Shown: positions 7,601 through 15,725 of the stretch, piece after piece | Layout: each line of letters begins with the position of its first letter | Position numbering within the stretch: the first letter of the stretch is position 1 | IMG/VR virus record: IMGVR_UViG_3300032322_000238 | Location: 1 to 21,404 of that record | Direction: 5' to 3' (one strand) | Source of the DNA: a virus | DNA length: 21,404 nt | Made by a program: the position numbers and the translations under genes | Notes under the pieces: model-generated | Databases searched by the model: none | What the model saw: only the letters and a program-made list of their open reading frames with translations | What the model was told of the DNA's origin: nothing

Positions 7601-8709
7601 AGCAACAATTAGGATTGGCCGATGCTTTATCTCGTGGTGATATAGCCGCAGCCGCTGCTGCAGCCCAAGAGATGAGAGCACAGGCAGCAGCAAACGCACA
7701 GGGTAGACAGTCGGGAGTTCTTGAGTCTGCACGTACAGCAGAACTTGCTGGAGTTACAGTTAATGGAATGACAAGGGCACAGATTGAAGAGCGTCAATTC
7801 CAAATATCACAACAAAGTTTTGCATTACAACAAGCACGTCAACTAAAAGAAGCAGAGATTGCTGCAATTACGGAACAGATTTATCAGAAAGAACTTCTAC
7901 GTAAGCCAATCATGGAAAACATTGCTAGGGCAGAAGAAAATATTGCAATATATAAGAGAAGTACTTTGGAGCCAGCACAAAGATTGCTTGACACTGCAAC
8001 AAAAGAAAAAGAGCAGTATGATAAAATTACACAAAACCTTATTGATGGAATAAACTATCTTGGACAAACAAAAGAAGGATGGATTGCAGCAAATGTAGAG
8101 ATTGAGGCTGCAAAGGCATCTGGAGAAGGTTTAGAGGCTTCAATGCTAAAGGCAAAGGGATATACAGATGCAATTGCTGCAAAGTGGAAAGAACTTGATG
8201 GTAAGGTAATTACAACAACTCATAATGTTATAGAAAACAGAACTGTATATGTAACAACAATAAATGTTCCTGGTGCTAAACCTACAGGTAAAATGTACGG
8301 TGGAAAAATAATGGCTATGAGTGCTGGAGGAATGGTTCCTAAGTATATGGCTAGAGGTGGTGCAGTTGGATCTGATACTGTTCCAGCCATGCTCACGCCT
8401 GGAGAATTTGTAATGAATAAAGGTGCAGTAAAGCGCTTTGGTCCAATGCTAGAAAATATGAATAACTCTAAGTATCCATCTATGATTAAAGACTTGACAC
8501 CAACTACCTATACAAATGTTAATTCATCTATGGTAACACCAATTATTAATAATGTGTCTACAAGTGTTAGTGACAACTCCAGCACCATGTATAATTATAA
8601 TGTAGGGATTAATGTTAATGAATCTAATGCAAGTTCTGGCGATATTGCAAGAGCAGTTATAGGTCAAATTAAGTATATTGATTCCCAGAGAATTAGAGGG
8701 CAGAGATAA
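1606..8709 (+). CDS. tape measure protein
   Basis: At 2367 aa this is the largest gene here. It would sit in the tail lumen, set tail length, and be ejected with DNA. Residues about 190-430 look like the TP901-type tape-measure core, with repeated Ala/Gly-rich helices such as TTVGLAAEAAAAGFSGLD. Hydrophobic stretches occur near residues 541-579, 1177-1222 and 1268-1298, fitting membrane-spanning segments used in DNA delivery. Residues about 1800-2180 are long Ala/Gln/Glu-rich helices, probably coiled coil. A Gly-rich motif of the type GG.V..G...D.IP.M...GE.V occurs twice, at residues 667-691 and 2251-2269. The start is fixed by GAGGTG at 1594-1599. The stop TAA shares its last A with the next ATG (TAATG). 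At about 0.15 nm per residue the tail would be near 350 nm if the whole chain acts as ruler. Confidence 0.93.
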   Translation: MADVNANIGVNIDTSLALAQLKSLQRQISQFHTSIARSSETAALAQKSLQKNFLNSVNAIGSFSAELRTVKTTTESFTSSLEGNKFSMREYFRYAGGATKTFGRLFKSEFDTIGKVAEERVKRLQTQYIKMGRDANGAMQAISITPTALDMENYGTKTAIAAQKQALFNQLMRQGSTNLLNFGKNTQWAGRQLMVGFTIPLAMVGSAATKTFMDMEAQALKFRKVYGDLFTPKEETQQALDNITELGKQFTRYGVAVSTTVGLAAEAAAAGFSGLDLQRQTTEATRLSILGQLDSQKALETTISLQNSFGMSSEKLADSINFLNAVENQTVVSLDDITTAIPKVAPVIQQLGGDVKDLTFFMAAMKEGGINASEGANALKSGLAALINPTGRASEMLKSFGINAKEIVTSNKGDLKATVIEFATALNQLDPLNRAQAIEQMFGKFQFARLSTLFANVAKDGNQAARVLDLANSSVEELSTLSEQELGMTADSAMNKFKKTVEDLKIALVPVGKAFLEAVTPIVEFAGNILEKFGSLSEGTKKAITLMVTVIGGLGPILLMTFGLLANGVANIIKLFLTLRNGYLRLTGQSQILGESTQYLTMEQIEAAAASHSLNQAHATLTQQFTAEASAVNQLILAYQNATKAAAAFAISNPGAMRLPMKKFADGGIVRGSGGPTGDKIPIMASDGEAVIPARTVNANKKIIGELLSTGTFKPKVDVTGSSGSAARSSFSYSGVNRLLRGEGMPGATVGVPGNMPSQSQSRSLFKSVDVPGAMDVSHFGNKQTRTGQELVKMVEGLETTLANNIRKMVASVDNGATETFRVFDNQVVAQLTEINRLMDKKGKANLNKVKTNIVGDAFAPVRDIELQTQLEAASVPLQDIKVINQKLTDEMKIGFNKLGDATEITSDQLDKLIREAYEAVAKTDERVAKAYSRMKEITTVFEPGKNIDGQSIRGKRIPITTDSYVAKQKTKIRGKNVFRGAQERMSAPGEVPYPEIARFGINEKMIQGLGLNVKEAQAKFKELSDTTKVELSKLQGSAKEFAIAFKGAIDEVEASGVALGQAAVKSIGKGAKTSSPSKDTIKTGEDVGKGLELGMQSRKDDVARVGQSLGETATQSTQSGSRRVATRPQGAPSVPVSQVAGSAPISPDLKQKVVEQARITQNASDKLRSLDRNIMGASFAISSLSGLASMTGGTLGEMSGTISKVTGAMFALQAVTGLLTQTNMISLLQKRAETAGILVGNVATKKMGLNTTLFSGGIKKLLPNLLNFGKVIARFLGPIGLAITAFGATVSIIKMVNAARERERLAIEGLGDAALLSTDKLKTLGDFFGIVPTKSPLEQAKPVTVVSAQERTKVDELRGSEAFQRDFGKDIQALKGATNKQAELVLKAVSVQLKGKGFQQEQIQTIITALKDEAGKTEVKLDFKALDLSTDAGVAAVTSDVNTLLNSYGKAFEKGYSSKVNNAISYATGETVSWTTETISKGLQKNVNTASKSIGGFMIGISGQFANGTINAEKFNQSFDGISNKIKDMPRADALFLMQNVLKNLPSELAQSAAGIKNVSDQLLIAKAAALGVATITPAMVKQLKAAADSGEGAASRAASRVRAKINADMKAIQTLIGSVVESTKDFQDLGDTGGPKDDPFAFLQPLVDNLRNTRNAAIGAFGPLEAIKQLAAGKIKLGGFDKGLTAQITSALGKSKIKPNDDFINAVLGLDQKTFDKVKKTLFTFKNGVITGMTPVGESLAKAYGTAAVKPLDDYIRKQMEATTGSVAQQTAFLKLANLGVDLATAYDMVTNTEDAASINTEKNNDKLKAATTNFTAAKAAAKAYEEQLQQVAERSRLLADTSPEGQAAAFAKGFDDAMQYFDATSALIESQRNGAAVYKAYNKTIEEQTDKLAQAQIVVDGYQKTIDDAQFDLAYNTTYGQKVIDSLNAQIETIQRAIDINFERPLQALSEEGDRLSNTLSLIDRQESKINEKYDAQAAALTKISEINSEIANQQKQQLGLADALSRGDIAAAAAAAQEMRAQAAANAQGRQSGVLESARTAELAGVTVNGMTRAQIEERQFQISQQSFALQQARQLKEAEIAAITEQIYQKELLRKPIMENIARAEENIAIYKRSTLEPAQRLLDTATKEKEQYDKITQNLIDGINYLGQTKEGWIAANVEIEAAKASGEGLEASMLKAKGYTDAIAAKWKELDGKVITTTHNVIENRTVYVTTINVPGAKPTGKMYGGKIMAMSAGGMVPKYMARGGAVGSDTVPAMLTPGEFVMNKGAVKRFGPMLENMNNSKYPSMIKDLTPTTYTNVNSSMVTPIINNVSTSVSDNSSTMYNYNVGINVNESNASSGDIARAVIGQIKYIDSQRIRGQR

Positions 8710-9350
8710 TGGCAACAGCCGCATATTTAACTGGAAGACGTAGATATCAAAGACCACAGGCTATCTTATGGTCTGAGAACGCTGGAACTCTTCAGGATGG
8801 AGTTTATGTACCTACAGGGTATGAAATAGGCGCAGATGCCCCAGAGGGGGCTGATGAGGCCCTTCTAGACCAGTTCATGATCTTGTCTGACGATAATCGT
8901 GGGGAACTTCAATTTAATCCAACTAGAATAGAACAACGTCAAAGAACAGTCAATGGTAGGATGAGATCTTATCATATTGCTGATAAGTTAACTATGTCCT
9001 TATCTTGGAATATGCTTCCATCCAGAGGTTTTTATTTGCCACCAGATTTTAATGTTACTACTGGAGCATCTCCATATAAAAGAGTTGCTAACGAAGAGCA
9101 TACGTCAGATGGTGGAGCAGGCGGAGTAGAGATCCTTGACTGGTATGAAAATCACCCTGGACCATTTTGGATGTTTTTATCTTATGACAAGTATAGTAAT
9201 TTTGGTAAAGACTCTGCTGCATACGGACATTTACCACAGTACAACCAAATCATGCAGGTATATTTTGCTGATTTTAACTATACGGTTGTAAAGCGTGGTG
9301 GAAGTAACTTTGATTTTTGGAACATATCGGTAACACTGGAAGAGGTCTAA
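8709..9350 (+). CDS. minor tail protein, probable distal tail (Dit-like) protein
   Basis: The product (213 aa) is translationally coupled to the tape measure through TAATG, with GAGGG about eight bases upstream. It is rich in aromatics and beta-prone sequence (SYHIADKLTMSLSWNMLPS; GPFWMFLSYDKYSNFG; VYFADFNYTVVKRGGSNFDF) and has no signal peptide or membrane segment. The C-terminus, ending WNISVTLEEV, is typical of tail proteins finishing on a beta strand. The gene directly after the tape measure usually encodes Dit, the ring joining tube to tip, and the size fits. I do not recognise a specific motif that proves Dit. The structural role is well supported; the exact tail position is inferred. 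Confidence 0.7.
   Translation: MATAAYLTGRRRYQRPQAILWSENAGTLQDGVYVPTGYEIGADAPEGADEALLDQFMILSDDNRGELQFNPTRIEQRQRTVNGRMRSYHIADKLTMSLSWNMLPSRGFYLPPDFNVTTGASPYKRVANEEHTSDGGAGGVEILDWYENHPGPFWMFLSYDKYSNFGKDSAAYGHLPQYNQIMQVYFADFNYTVVKRGGSNFDFWNISVTLEEV
9338..9345 (+). promoter_or_regulatory. Shine-Dalgarno that fixes a TTG start
   Basis: GGAAGAGG at 9338-9345 overlaps the end of the previous gene and stands 6 bases before TTG at 9352. The next in-frame ATG is about 27 codons later, inside a segment (AEWNMNMPDN) that looks like part of the protein, so the TTG start is preferred. Confidence 0.6.
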
Positions 9351-9351
9351 G

Positions 9352-12300
9352 TTGTTTGTTAATGAAGCACTAAAGACCCATCTAGAAACATCTTCAACTG
9401 TTCAGTTACAGTCTTTAGTCTTGGCTGAGTGGAATATGAATATGCCAGATAACATATTTAAACTTGGTAACTATAGATATAGACCAACCACTCTAGGTTC
9501 AATCTATAATACTCTTCCAAATAGTTTTGATAATGCTGATACTGGAAACTTCTATACTGGGGCAACAGATGCCGATATAACAGTTGATGGAGGGTTTACA
9601 GACCTTGACGTTCCTCAATTGTTTACTTCATCAAATCAAAAGATGAAGATGATTTATTCACTAGAGGATTGTATTAAACCATTTAGACCACGTTCTGGTA
9701 TTAATAAACCATTATATTTTAACAATAAGTTCTTGCCTAATTCTGGCGCAAGCATGGCTCAACGTCCAAGATACTATATGCCATCAAGATATGACCAATT
9801 TAAATATTGGACTTCTTATAGAACAGAAGAAAGCATAGAGCGTGGAATTGCAAAAAATATATCTAACTCTTTATTTTATATTGATGATGCAGTTCCTTTT
9901 GTAGTTTATAAAAATAATGTGCCAACCAATAGACTTGTTGTTAAGATGCAAACAAATATTGGAGATGTTAATCTCGGACCATTCAAGAATGGCTCAACCG
10001 AATTTGCTGATCCATTTTTTGGTGCTGCAAATAAGACAACTCCAACAAGATGGAAAATCCAATACCTTAAAGAAAATAACTGGATAGATGCTTACACGAT
10101 TAAAGAGGGTGATACTCGTGAAGATGGCTCTGCAATTATTGGATCTAATGGATATGTTGAACTTGAGTACGGACTTATAATCCCTGAAGAATATAGATCT
10201 TCTTTTATTTTTGCTGAGCGGTATTCATCAGAAACCCTATTGCCAACAAGATCTATACAAGGATATGCATATCTTGTAGTAGAAAGCAGTGGAGATAGAG
10301 GAACATTCCATATATGGATAGATGGGGAATATGAAACATTTACCCCAGAGTACGGCTGGACACTTGGTTCAGAATCAATAACCAATAATTCAGGATTTGT
10401 AACAGACCTAACATCTCCAGACTACTTTACAGACACAGTTGCTGGAGGTACCACTTATAGAGAGTTCCAATATATTCGTGGTATAAGAATAGTTGTAGAA
10501 ACCATGAATAAGTTTGATTCGACATTTGATCTTATTGAAATGTCACCAAGACTAGTGGTCAACATATCTGATAAAGTGCTTGACTTTAAGATTACTAAGA
10601 CCCTTTCCGACATTGGAGTTACATCACTTCCAGTAGGTCAATTGCTTGCTTCAAACGGAGGGCTTACATTATTTGATGACGACCAAGCCTTTAACGAAGA
10701 AAATGCTACAAGCATTATTTCTAGTTATATAAGAAAAAATATTAAATTTAATTTTTATGAGACAGTTCTTGATGTTGACGGATATGATTATTTTATTCCT
10801 ATCAAAACTCTTTACTCCGAAGGCTTTCCACAAGCAGACGTAACTGCTGGAACAATATCTATTAACTTAAGAGACTTTTTCTTTTTCCTAGAATCAATGC
10901 CTGCACCAAGACTTCTTACAACACAAACATCTTTAAGTTATGCAATTACCTTGCTTCTTGATTATATTGGTGTTAGCAACTACACATTTAAGAGGGTTGC
11001 AAATGAATCAGAACCAGTAATCCCATTCTTCTTTGTTGCTCCAGATCAAAATGTTGCACAGGTTTTAAATCAAATAGCACTTGCAACACAAACAGCAATG
11101 TTTTTTGATGAATATAATAATTTTGTTGTAATGAGTAAAGACTATATGATGCCATCTGAAACACAAAGATCTACAGACTTTGTTATTTCTGGATCTAATA
11201 ATCAGACCGATTCTGGAGTTATTGAAAATGCAACATCTGGAAATCTTCCTAACATTATTTCTATAGCATCACAAGATAATAAAATTTATAATGATGGAAA
11301 GATTAACTATACAGCCAGATATATTCAAAGATCTTATGGTGTAATTCGTGATGCTCACAAACTTGATCGTGATAAAACTTGGGTATACAAGCCATCTTTA
11401 CTATGGGAATCAGCAGGAACTGAAAATCTTAAAACAATTAATGAGGTAGCATCTAAGCAATCTGCATACAGTCTTTCAGCAATTCCAATTAATTCTAATC
11501 TATCAAACAGTGCTCCAACAGTGGTAAATAATGCTATAACAAATAATATAATTGATCTAGGAGAAAATGTATATTGGCTTACTAGATATCAGGGCTACGT
11601 ATATTCAAACGGAGAAATTATTAAGTTTGATGCAGCAGAGTTTAATATTACAGGTACAGGAAATGTTTGGATATCAAGTAATCAGGAATACCAAAAGTAT
11701 TTTTCATCGCTTCCATTTAATGGAAAGATATATCCTACAGGATTAATAAGAATATACGCTGTTCCATATTACGAAACAGTTGACGGCATAGTTAGAATGC
11801 AAAGTGGAGCAGTCCTTGAACATGGTCGTGGACAATTTGGAACTGCTATAACTTCACATACTGCTGGTATAGATTCATATTGGTCCAACAATGATTATGT
11901 TCGTGGATGTGATATGCAATCACAATATTTATTTACAACACAATTAGATTCAGACGTTACATTACCAGCAACCTCTGTAGGAGCAGCGGGTATTAATAAT
12001 GCTACTGCAAGACAAACAACAAGAAATGGCATTATTAAAAACTTTATGGCAACAAACTACCTAACAGAAACTGCTGTTAATAATCTTAAATCAACGGATA
12101 CTGGAACGGTACAGTCATCAGCCCTTGTTATGAATGGTCCATCATTTAAAACAACTGAAACACCATTAAACTTTGTTTCTTATGTATACAAAAATCTTAA
12201 TAATGCATATAAACATTTTGGAACTAGAATTCGTATTATTGGAAAAATTGAAAATAGTACTACAAGAACTCAAACTCCAATTGGAAGTACCACATATTTT

Positions 12301-13662
12301 CAGGCACCAGGTACTCAGCCAAATCAAAATGTAAACATTGGCGGTGGATCAGGAGGACTTGCAGTACTTCTTAATCCTGAAACCAATAACGGATATTATT
12401 TTGAGATTGTTGCCTTAACAGAGGATAACATTAACTCATACTTAAAATTAAATACTAAAAATGAAGCAGAACTTTCAATCAATAACATTATGTTTTATAA
12501 AGTTAAAAAGGAAACTTCTTCTGATAAGGCTATACCAGTAAAACTATGGGGAGGCCTTTCTAAGATCCTTGTTGATGACGGTAGATTTACTGGTCAATAT
12601 AGAGTAAGTGGAGAAGAAAATCCTACAGTATATGATCTTTCGGTAGAATATCAAGACATTGGAAAGATTAGAAGATTTTATTTATACATTAATAATAAAC
12701 TTATTAAGATTGTTGATGATACAGATCCACTTCCAATTTACAATAATATGGCTTTATTTACTCGTGGATCATCAAGAGTAATGTTTGAAAACATTTATGC
12801 GTTGTCAGAAAACTATTCGCAAAATAGTGTATTTACTGTTGGAGAAACTTTGTCTAGCGCTTTTGGTGATAAACAGATTGATGCAAACGAATCATTTAGA
12901 AAGTATGCCATGAGTGGAATGGTTCAGTCAACCTATCTTTCTGGTATTAGTGCTCAGCAACCTCCAAAATATAACATGTACTTTGATGAATTTGGAACAA
13001 TTATGCGTGAAGCAGCATACTTTGATATTAAATATGATCGTGCATACCCAGCACTATATGCACAACTATCTCCAACATTTAACAGAATCAAAGGCTACAC
13101 TACCTCTGGATTTCAGGCTGACTCTTATGGAGCAGAATTCTTAATATTTAACTCAACTGATACGTGGTTAAACTTAGATGAAACAAGTGGAAACTTTTTA
13201 AGAATTCAAGGTGTTACATTCACACAAGATACAACCCATGAACTAACTGTTGATGAGTACTTCCAGAAGCGTGGAAATTTATCTGACCCAGAATTCAAGG
13301 GAAGTGCAATAGCATATTCTCCACTAGTAGAAAAATCAAAATACGATGAAATTAGGCAAAGTAGAATGATCTACGGCAAGAACGAGTTTGCTATTGATAG
13401 TATTTACATACAAACACAAGATGATGCAGAAGCCTTAATGGGTTGGATTATAAACAAGGTTATGAAGTCAAAGAAGTCTGTTGGAGTTAACTTATTTTCA
13501 ATACCTACATTGCAATTAGGTGACATAGTTACTATCGACTACAAAGATTCTTCTGGATTAGATCTAGTAACATCTTCTGCAACAAGGTTTGTAGTATATA
13601 ATATAGATTATACAAGAAGTCCTAATGGTCCAAGTATGACAGTTTATTTAAGTGAGGTGTAA
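9352..13662 (+). CDS. large minor tail protein, probable tail hub/tip with lectin-like domain
   Basis: The product is 1436 aa with a TTG start. Residues about 1-45 (ALKTHLETSSTVQLQSLVLA) begin a typical actinophage minor-tail N-terminus. Residues about 140-400 contain beta-rich segments resembling discoidin-like carbohydrate-binding folds (RLVVKMQTNIGDVNLGPF; GIRIVVETMNKFDS). Residues about 410-620 look like the hub-forming part (ISDKVLDFKITKTLSDIG; INLRDFFFFL). Residues about 933-1150 have the strand pattern of a concanavalin A-like/LamG domain: GGLAVLLNPETNNGYYFEIV, then YDLSVEYQDIGKIRRFYLYI, then SRVMFENIYAL. The C-terminus (LGDIVTIDYKDSSGLDL; SMTVYLSEV) is the phage-tail end seen in hub proteins. 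I see no catalytic motif for a depolymerase or peptidase. Size, order and domain content point to host recognition at the tail tip. Assignments come from pattern recognition only. Confidence 0.7.
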   Translation: MFVNEALKTHLETSSTVQLQSLVLAEWNMNMPDNIFKLGNYRYRPTTLGSIYNTLPNSFDNADTGNFYTGATDADITVDGGFTDLDVPQLFTSSNQKMKMIYSLEDCIKPFRPRSGINKPLYFNNKFLPNSGASMAQRPRYYMPSRYDQFKYWTSYRTEESIERGIAKNISNSLFYIDDAVPFVVYKNNVPTNRLVVKMQTNIGDVNLGPFKNGSTEFADPFFGAANKTTPTRWKIQYLKENNWIDAYTIKEGDTREDGSAIIGSNGYVELEYGLIIPEEYRSSFIFAERYSSETLLPTRSIQGYAYLVVESSGDRGTFHIWIDGEYETFTPEYGWTLGSESITNNSGFVTDLTSPDYFTDTVAGGTTYREFQYIRGIRIVVETMNKFDSTFDLIEMSPRLVVNISDKVLDFKITKTLSDIGVTSLPVGQLLASNGGLTLFDDDQAFNEENATSIISSYIRKNIKFNFYETVLDVDGYDYFIPIKTLYSEGFPQADVTAGTISINLRDFFFFLESMPAPRLLTTQTSLSYAITLLLDYIGVSNYTFKRVANESEPVIPFFFVAPDQNVAQVLNQIALATQTAMFFDEYNNFVVMSKDYMMPSETQRSTDFVISGSNNQTDSGVIENATSGNLPNIISIASQDNKIYNDGKINYTARYIQRSYGVIRDAHKLDRDKTWVYKPSLLWESAGTENLKTINEVASKQSAYSLSAIPINSNLSNSAPTVVNNAITNNIIDLGENVYWLTRYQGYVYSNGEIIKFDAAEFNITGTGNVWISSNQEYQKYFSSLPFNGKIYPTGLIRIYAVPYYETVDGIVRMQSGAVLEHGRGQFGTAITSHTAGIDSYWSNNDYVRGCDMQSQYLFTTQLDSDVTLPATSVGAAGINNATARQTTRNGIIKNFMATNYLTETAVNNLKSTDTGTVQSSALVMNGPSFKTTETPLNFVSYVYKNLNNAYKHFGTRIRIIGKIENSTTRTQTPIGSTTYFQAPGTQPNQNVNIGGGSGGLAVLLNPETNNGYYFEIVALTEDNINSYLKLNTKNEAELSINNIMFYKVKKETSSDKAIPVKLWGGLSKILVDDGRFTGQYRVSGEENPTVYDLSVEYQDIGKIRRFYLYINNKLIKIVDDTDPLPIYNNMALFTRGSSRVMFENIYALSENYSQNSVFTVGETLSSAFGDKQIDANESFRKYAMSGMVQSTYLSGISAQQPPKYNMYFDEFGTIMREAAYFDIKYDRAYPALYAQLSPTFNRIKGYTTSGFQADSYGAEFLIFNSTDTWLNLDETSGNFLRIQGVTFTQDTTHELTVDEYFQKRGNLSDPEFKGSAIAYSPLVEKSKYDEIRQSRMIYGKNEFAIDSIYIQTQDDAEALMGWIINKVMKSKKSVGVNLFSIPTLQLGDIVTIDYKDSSGLDLVTSSATRFVVYNIDYTRSPNGPSMTVYLSEV

Positions 13663-13665
13663 TAG

Positions 13666-14583
13666 ATGCCTATAGCAGATATGGATCCATCAGATCGTAA
13701 ACTTGTAGAGCAAGCAAGATCTGCTGCTGCTAAACAATCTGCAAAAGCAGCAGAAAATCAAAGAATAGCATCAGTAGTTGCACAGGCTAATGAATTAAAA
13801 GCAAAACTAGAATCTCAAGTTGTTAAACTTGAAAAACAACAGTCAGATGCTCTTATAGAGAGAGCAGCAGCGCAAGGCGCTACTGGAAATTATTCAGGTT
13901 TAAATGAAATTATTAAAAATCCTGTAGCATATCAAGCATTTAAAGATGCTCGTTTGGAACGAGTTACAGAAACGAGAGTTGCAAATACTCCATTAAATCC
14001 TGCAACAATTGTACCAACACCTGTAAATCCTGGAATACCTTATTACAATCCAGGATCAACTTCATATACGACTCCAGCACCAGCAGCAACTCCTGCAACA
14101 CCAGCAACAATATCTACTCCAGTAGTACAGCCAGTTGTTGCACCACCAGTTAAGACTGCTCCAATAGATACTGTTTTATTTAATGATGATGAAGTACCAA
14201 TTGAGGTTATGCAGGACCTTATATTTGAAAATATTGGTGGACAAGAATTAATCAATATTGCACGTAATGATATTATTAATGGACAGGATATTTCTTATCA
14301 ACCAATTAAAAATTTAACTTCTGTGCAACAGCAATATAATCCAAATAATATTCTTAGTGTTCAGTCAACATCTGATAAATATTTTTCTAACTTTGCTATT
14401 AAATTAGAGAATAAAACACCAAACATTGGAAATGGGCCATTTGGATCAAACGTATACCTAGACACAGCAACTGGAGAATTAACAGTTGATAGCATAAATC
14501 TTGAGTCTGATGAGCAGGTAGAGATAGAAATTACCCTAAGTGGTACAATATATGAAGTGGATTTAACTGGGAGTGAATCATGA
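13666..14583 (+). CDS. minor tail protein with helical N-terminus, Pro/Thr linker and beta C-terminus
   Basis: The product is 305 aa. GAGGTG at 13654-13659 lies 6 bases before the ATG, overlapping the end of the previous gene. Residues 1-75 are strongly helical and charged (KAAENQRIASVVAQANELKA), probably coiled coil. Residues about 108-165 form a Pro/Ala/Thr/Val-rich linker (PAPAATPATPATISTPVVQP). Residues about 170-235 hold VPIEVMQDLIFENIGGQELI and SYQPIKNLTSVQQQYNPNNI, a segment I associate with minor tail proteins of actinobacteriophages. The last 70 residues are beta-prone. The organisation suggests an elongated connector at the tail tip. Its stop overlaps the next start as ATGA, so the two are coupled. 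The exact role is unknown. Confidence 0.65.
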   Translation: MPIADMDPSDRKLVEQARSAAAKQSAKAAENQRIASVVAQANELKAKLESQVVKLEKQQSDALIERAAAQGATGNYSGLNEIIKNPVAYQAFKDARLERVTETRVANTPLNPATIVPTPVNPGIPYYNPGSTSYTTPAPAATPATPATISTPVVQPVVAPPVKTAPIDTVLFNDDEVPIEVMQDLIFENIGGQELINIARNDIINGQDISYQPIKNLTSVQQQYNPNNILSVQSTSDKYFSNFAIKLENKTPNIGNGPFGSNVYLDTATGELTVDSINLESDEQVEIEITLSGTIYEVDLTGSES

Positions 14584-15725
14584 TTACTAATACTGGCAAG
14601 TCTATTATTGGAAAGTACCTACTTGGGCAGGCTCCAGCATATGCCTCATACCTTGCAGTAGGCTGTGGGCCAACACCTTTGGCTACTGAAGATACCCCCG
14701 CAGACTTTGCAACCAAGCAAAACCTAGACTTTGAAATGTTTCGTATTCCCATTTCTTCCAGGGGATTTGTAAATGAATCTGGAGTATCAAAGATTGTATT
14801 AACAGCAGAACTACCAACTGAAGAAAGATATGAAATCACAGAGGTAGGTATATACTCAGCAGGATCTAATCCATCTGCTGGAGCATATGATAGCAAGACT
14901 GTCTTTGCATTTACAACTGGAGAAAACTGGCAGCATCATACTGCTGTCGCAGCAACCGCAATTGATACAATTTCAGCACCTCTTGACGATCCAGAAGATA
15001 ATAATGTTATTGCTATAGCAGATCCAGTATTTCAAACTAATGCTGATAATGCTATTTTTTATAAACCATCTCGTGCAAACAGATATGAAAGATGCAGATT
15101 CTTAAATAATACAATCCTAATACAAGGTGATGATGCAGATATAACTATTAGCGAAGATAGCGGACCAACCCTTGATCGTTTTGTTGTAGAGAGTGGATCT
15201 AATCATATACATTTAACTGGTGCTAATGTTGATTTTACAAGAAACTCACCAATTGACGAACTTCGTTTAGCATTTTCTTTAATAAGTAAAGATGGAGACT
15301 CCCTTTCTGTTCCAGATACAGTTAGAATTCTTGTTGATTTTTCTTCAACAGATGAAGGAAATGGACAGTTTGCAAGGTTTGAAGCAGAACTTACAAATGG
15401 AACAGATCCTGGAGAGTACGATTTTACAACAAATAGATATTTTGTTGTATCAAAACAACTTCAGGAATTATACACAACTGCAAACTTTACTTGGAATGCT
15501 GTAACAGTGGTTAAAATTTATGCCTGTGTTATTGATGCAGGAGTTCCATCTGAAGATTATTATATTGGTCTTGATGCAATTAGACTTGAAAATATTGCAA
15601 CTATAAATCCAATTTATGGATTAACAGGATATTCAATCATTCAAAATACAGATGCAGAGACTGTAGTTAAATCTCCTAATACAAGTAATTATGTAGAATT
15701 TAGATTTTCAATTGGTGTAACATAA
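14580..15725 (+). CDS. minor tail / fibre-like protein with a beta-sandwich C-terminal domain
   Basis: The product (381 aa) starts in an ATGA overlap with the preceding gene. Residues 1-110 (ITNTGKSIIGKYLLGQAPAY; AVGCGP; RYEITEVGIYSAG) resemble the attachment domain at the start of many tail fibre and collar-fibre proteins, where an ITEVGIY-type strand is a hallmark. Residues about 165-350 look like a jelly-roll, carbohydrate-binding-type sandwich: RFVVESGSNHIHLTG, then ELRLAFSLISKDGDSL, ending LDAIRLENI. Residues 301-311 (NFTWNAVTVVK) are almost repeated in the next gene product. No enzymatic motif is visible. The TAA stop shares one base with the next ATG. A receptor-binding or baseplate fibre role is inferred from architecture and position. 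Confidence 0.6.
   Translation: MITNTGKSIIGKYLLGQAPAYASYLAVGCGPTPLATEDTPADFATKQNLDFEMFRIPISSRGFVNESGVSKIVLTAELPTEERYEITEVGIYSAGSNPSAGAYDSKTVFAFTTGENWQHHTAVAATAIDTISAPLDDPEDNNVIAIADPVFQTNADNAIFYKPSRANRYERCRFLNNTILIQGDDADITISEDSGPTLDRFVVESGSNHIHLTGANVDFTRNSPIDELRLAFSLISKDGDSLSVPDTVRILVDFSSTDEGNGQFARFEAELTNGTDPGEYDFTTNRYFVVSKQLQELYTTANFTWNAVTVVKIYACVIDAGVPSEDYYIGLDAIRLENIATINPIYGLTGYSIIQNTDAETVVKSPNTSNYVEFRFSIGVT
15480..15516 (+). repeat. 37-bp near-identical segment, copy A
   Basis: This segment matches 15932-15968 at 33 of 37 positions, with both copies read in the same frame. Copy A encodes ANFTWNAVTVVK in the fibre-like protein; copy B encodes ANFTWDAVTVLK in the next protein. The flanking sequences do not align well by eye. 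Confidence 0.6.

Noticed and set aside
7397-7612. Short + strand frames inside the tape measure (also 2387-2647, 4808-5017, 7859-8053)
   Set aside because: They are in other frames of a well-supported gene, with Leu/Gln/Lys-rich or His-rich translations and no ribosome site.
14531-14896. Antisense open frame across the 14580 gene start
   Set aside because: It lies across two coupled tail genes, with no ribosome site and no recognisable protein features.
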